NCBI RefSeq assembly: GCF_000720765.1
Contig: NZ_JODC01000020.1
Coordinates: forward strand, 1 to 64,000
Reading direction: 5' to 3'
Length of the DNA: 64,000 nt
Source of the DNA: Streptomyces sp. NRRL S-646
Lineage (GTDB): Bacteria > Actinomycetota > Actinomycetes > Streptomycetales > Streptomycetaceae
Of the stretch, positions 62,261 to 64,000 are shown piece by piece (position 1 is the stretch's first letter; each line of letters starts with the position of its first letter). The translations under genes were made by a program, and so were the position numbers. A model generated the notes under the pieces. The model was not told the DNA's origin and did no database searches. It was given only the letters and a program-made list of their open reading frames with translations.

Positions 62261-62653
62261 GTGATCGAATTCGCACGGAACGTCCGGCTCTGGTTCGCCC
62301 CGGCACAGATCCGAGAAGAGGGCGGCACCCCGGACTACCGCTTCTCGCTGGCGAACGAACGCACCTTCCTGGCCTGGCTGCGCACCGCCCTCGCCCTGAT
62401 CGGCGGCGGCTTCGCGGTGGACCAGTTCCTGCCGGACCTGCGCTGGGCCTGGCGCGTGGGCCTGGCGCTCGCGCTGCTCGGCGCGGGCGTGCTGTGCTCC
62501 CTGCGCGCGGTCAACCACTGGATGCGCTGCGAACGGGCCATGCGCCGCGGCGAGGATCTGCCGGTCTCACGGTTCCCGGCGCTGCTGAGCGTCGTCGTGG
62601 CCGTCGTGGCCGTGGCGATGGTCGTCGTCGTACTCGTCGGGTGGGAGGGATGA
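62261..62653 (+). CDS. DUF202 membrane protein (YidH-like), first of a pair
   Basis: A 130-residue protein with three TM helices. DUF202 motif: RFSLANERTFLAWLRTALAL. GTG 62261. Its stop overlaps the next ATG (ATGA). Confidence 0.9.
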   Translation: MIEFARNVRLWFAPAQIREEGGTPDYRFSLANERTFLAWLRTALALIGGGFAVDQFLPDLRWAWRVGLALALLGAGVLCSLRAVNHWMRCERAMRRGEDLPVSRFPALLSVVVAVVAVAMVVVVLVGWEG

Positions 62654-62973
62654 ACGCCGACACGGGCCAGGAGCGCGACCCCGGGCTTCAGCCGGAGCGG
62701 ACCCGGCTGGCCTGGCGGCGTACGACGCTGGCGAGCACCGTGGCCGCCGTCCTCGCCACGAAGACCGCGCTGCACGGCAGCGTCTCCGCGGTCGGGATCA
62801 TCGCATGCGCCCTGTGCTGCGCCCTCTGGCTGAGCTTCCTCCTGGTCGCCCACCGCCGCATCAGCGCGCTGGCGTCCTCCGACAGCCCACTGGCACTCGC
62901 TCCCCGGCACGCCACCGCGGCGGCTCTGTGCACGGTGGCCCTGGCCGCGTGCGGGGCGGCACTGGTCCTCTGA
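62650..62973 (+). CDS. DUF202 membrane protein, second of the pair
   Basis: A 107-residue protein with three TM helices. It keeps LQPERTRLAWRRTTLA, the second type of DUF202 signature. ATG 62650 is in ATGA overlap with the first. The pair probably forms a hetero-oligomer; function unknown. Confidence 0.9.
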   Translation: MNADTGQERDPGLQPERTRLAWRRTTLASTVAAVLATKTALHGSVSAVGIIACALCCALWLSFLLVAHRRISALASSDSPLALAPRHATAAALCTVALAACGAALVL

Positions 62974-63112
62974 CCAGGGTCGCAGCCGATGGCCTTCATG
63001 GGCTCGACCCTCCGGCGTAGGCGGACGCCACGTGAGCGGAATGGTCCGATATGCACCTTTCACATGGCACCCTGTCCGACGTCATCACCCGCCATTCCCG
63101 AAGGTGAGCCCC

Positions 63113-63409
63113 ATGACCACCCTTCACCTGGAACACACCTCCCACGCCCACGCCCACGGCCCCGACTGCGGACACACACAGGTGCCGCACGGGGATCACG
63201 TCGACTACGCGCACGACGGGCATCTGCACCGCGAGCACGGCGGCCACTGGGACGAGTGCGAGCCGGACGGGCACGCACCCCACGAGGGCCACGACCACCG
63301 GCACGGCGAGGGCTGCGGGCACGAGAGCGTCCTGCACGGCGACCACGTCGACTACCTGCACGACGGCCATCGGCACGCCCCGCACGACGGCCACTGGGAC
63401 GACCACTGA
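63113..63409 (+). CDS. His-rich metal-binding protein with internal duplication
   Basis: A 98-residue protein of which about one quarter is His. Two copies of HGDHVDYxHDGHxHxxHxGHWD (at ~25-48 and ~76-98) flank an acidic middle. Cys residues (DCGH, DECEP, GCGH) add metal sites. ATG 63113 with AAGGTGAG upstream. It could store or chaperone zinc or nickel. No metal-regulator box was recognised upstream. Confidence 0.82.
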   Translation: MTTLHLEHTSHAHAHGPDCGHTQVPHGDHVDYAHDGHLHREHGGHWDECEPDGHAPHEGHDHRHGEGCGHESVLHGDHVDYLHDGHRHAPHDGHWDDH

Positions 63410-63430
63410 AACCGGCCGGAACCGGTCGGC

Positions 63431-63465
63431 CGACAGCTCCCGCGCCACTGCGCCGGGAGCTGTCG
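63431..63465. terminator. Strong hairpin after the His-rich gene
   Basis: A 12-bp perfect stem: CGACAGCTCCCG (63431-63442) and CGGGAGCTGTCG (63454-63465), loop 11 nt, followed by CCTTAT. There is no long U tract, as is usual in Streptomyces. Confidence 0.75.
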
Positions 63466-63509
63466 CCTTATCGTGGCTCAGATCACGTTCGCCGCACACA
63501 CTGGACGAC

Positions 63510-63527
63510 ATACCGACCGGTCGGCAT
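63510..63527. promoter_or_regulatory. TetR-type operator palindrome
   Basis: ATACCGACCGGTCGGCAT contains a perfect 12-bp core CCGACCGGTCGG. Such sites are bound by TetR repressors. It is 40 bp before the phosphotransferase start. A TetR gene is probably nearby, right of the window. Confidence 0.6.
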
Positions 63528-63566
63528 CATGGTCGGGAACCGTTCTGACGCCCGTAAGGAGCACCG

Positions 63567-64000
63567 ATGAGCCCCGACCACCCGCCAGGTCTCGATCTCG
63601 ACCGGCTGCGCGGCCTGCTGGACCAGGAGCGGCCCGGCCTGGTGCACGGCCCCCTGACCGGCCGGCTGATCGAGGGCGGACGGTCGAACCTCACGTACGC
63701 GGTCACGGACGGCACCTCGAAGTGGGTCGTGCGCCGGCCCCCGCTCGGCCATGTCCTGGCCACCGCGCACGACATGAAGCGCGAGCACCGGGTGATCAGC
63801 GCACTGCACCCGACGGACGTGCCCGTGCCGCGCCCGGTGCTGCTGTGCGAGGACGAGGAAATCCTCGGGTCGCCGTTCTACGTCATGGAGTTCGTGGAGG
63901 GCACGCCGTACCGCACGGCCGACCAGCTCGCCCCGCTCGGCCCGGACCGCACCCGGGGCGCCGTGCTGTCCCTGGTGGACACGCTCGTCGAGCTGCACGC
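63567..64000 (+). CDS. Aminoglycoside-phosphotransferase-like kinase (ACAD10/11 type), N-terminal part
   Basis: About 144 residues before the window ends. Motifs: RLIEGGRSNLTYAVTDG (nucleotide loop), KWVVRRPPLGHVLATAHDMK with REHRVISAL, and FYVMEFVEGTPYR. The catalytic HGD motif lies outside. This group often works with acyl-CoA dehydrogenases on 4-hydroxy acids. ATG 63567 has AAGGAG upstream. Likely under the TetR site. Confidence 0.85.
   Translation, partial: MSPDHPPGLDLDRLRGLLDQERPGLVHGPLTGRLIEGGRSNLTYAVTDGTSKWVVRRPPLGHVLATAHDMKREHRVISALHPTDVPVPRPVLLCEDEEILGSPFYVMEFVEGTPYRTADQLAPLGPDRTRGAVLSLVDTLVELH

Overview
The window is actinobacterial and almost certainly from a Streptomyces: G+C is very high and strongly biased to third codon positions, GTG starts are common, short ATGA/TGATG overlaps link genes, and it carries repeat families typical of Streptomyces chromosomes (26866-26958, 56144-56194, 62159-62236). 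No rRNA, tRNA, transposase, integrase or CRISPR array was recognised.

Layout. (a) 1-8325: a small lipid/polyketide cluster. On the minus strand an FAD oxidoreductase, a discrete ACP, a thioesterase and a PfaA-like KS-AT-ACP synthase (its C-terminus lies left of base 1) form an operon; a small DUF3291-like protein and a DHA2-type MFS exporter are transcribed divergently. (b) 8340-13817: a minus-strand three-gene unit of a membrane-anchored small protein, a TIR-STAND ATPase with 14 WD40 repeats, and a DUF4231 membrane protein gene broken by about four frameshifts. (c) 14310-19624: a Pls/PosA-type single-module NRPS overlapping an M1 aminopeptidase gene. (d) 19643-49663: the dominant feature, a ~30 kb, 20-gene minus-strand contractile injection system (CIS) operon. 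In transcription order it encodes sheath, tube, T4-type baseplate protein, Pro-rich protein, DUF4255 cap, AAA+ ATPase, a 98-residue protein, a 2142-residue DUF4157 (eCIS-core) protein with a toxin-like low-G+C tip, a DUF1963-like possible immunity protein, CIS tube/LysM/gpD/gpV/PAAR/gp25 hub and spike proteins, two baseplate J proteins, a gpI-beta-helix protein, DUF6519, and a leaderless amidase. (e) 49664-64000: mostly housekeeping genes: YchJ-like protein, a gluconate/idonate cluster (gntR, gntK, gntP, SDR, L-idonate dehydrogenase-like), a secreted protein, a molybdopterin oxidoreductase/cytochrome b pair, an amino-acid permease, a DMT transporter, Nudix, two DUF202 proteins, a His-rich metal-binding protein and the start of a phosphotransferase.

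How the genes work together. The CIS genes supply a complete contractile particle (tube, sheath, cap, ATPase, baseplate, spike) with no capsid, terminase or integrase, so this is an injection system and not a prophage. No tail-fibre gene of the usual kind is visible. The DUF4157 protein is both the obvious cargo and the only tape-measure-sized helical protein. It is followed, with a 14-nt overlap, by a gene suited to be its immunity partner, and the operon ends with an amidase that has no export signal. This arrangement fits a cytoplasmic Streptomyces-type CIS used on, or released by lysis of, the producing cell.

The most noteworthy points are the toxin/immunity-like module inside the CIS operon, the CIS-coupled amidase, the TIR-STAND-WD40 unit whose membrane partner has decayed, and repeat elements translated in frame inside two unrelated proteins. 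Function calls rest on motifs and gene order read by eye; no database search was run.
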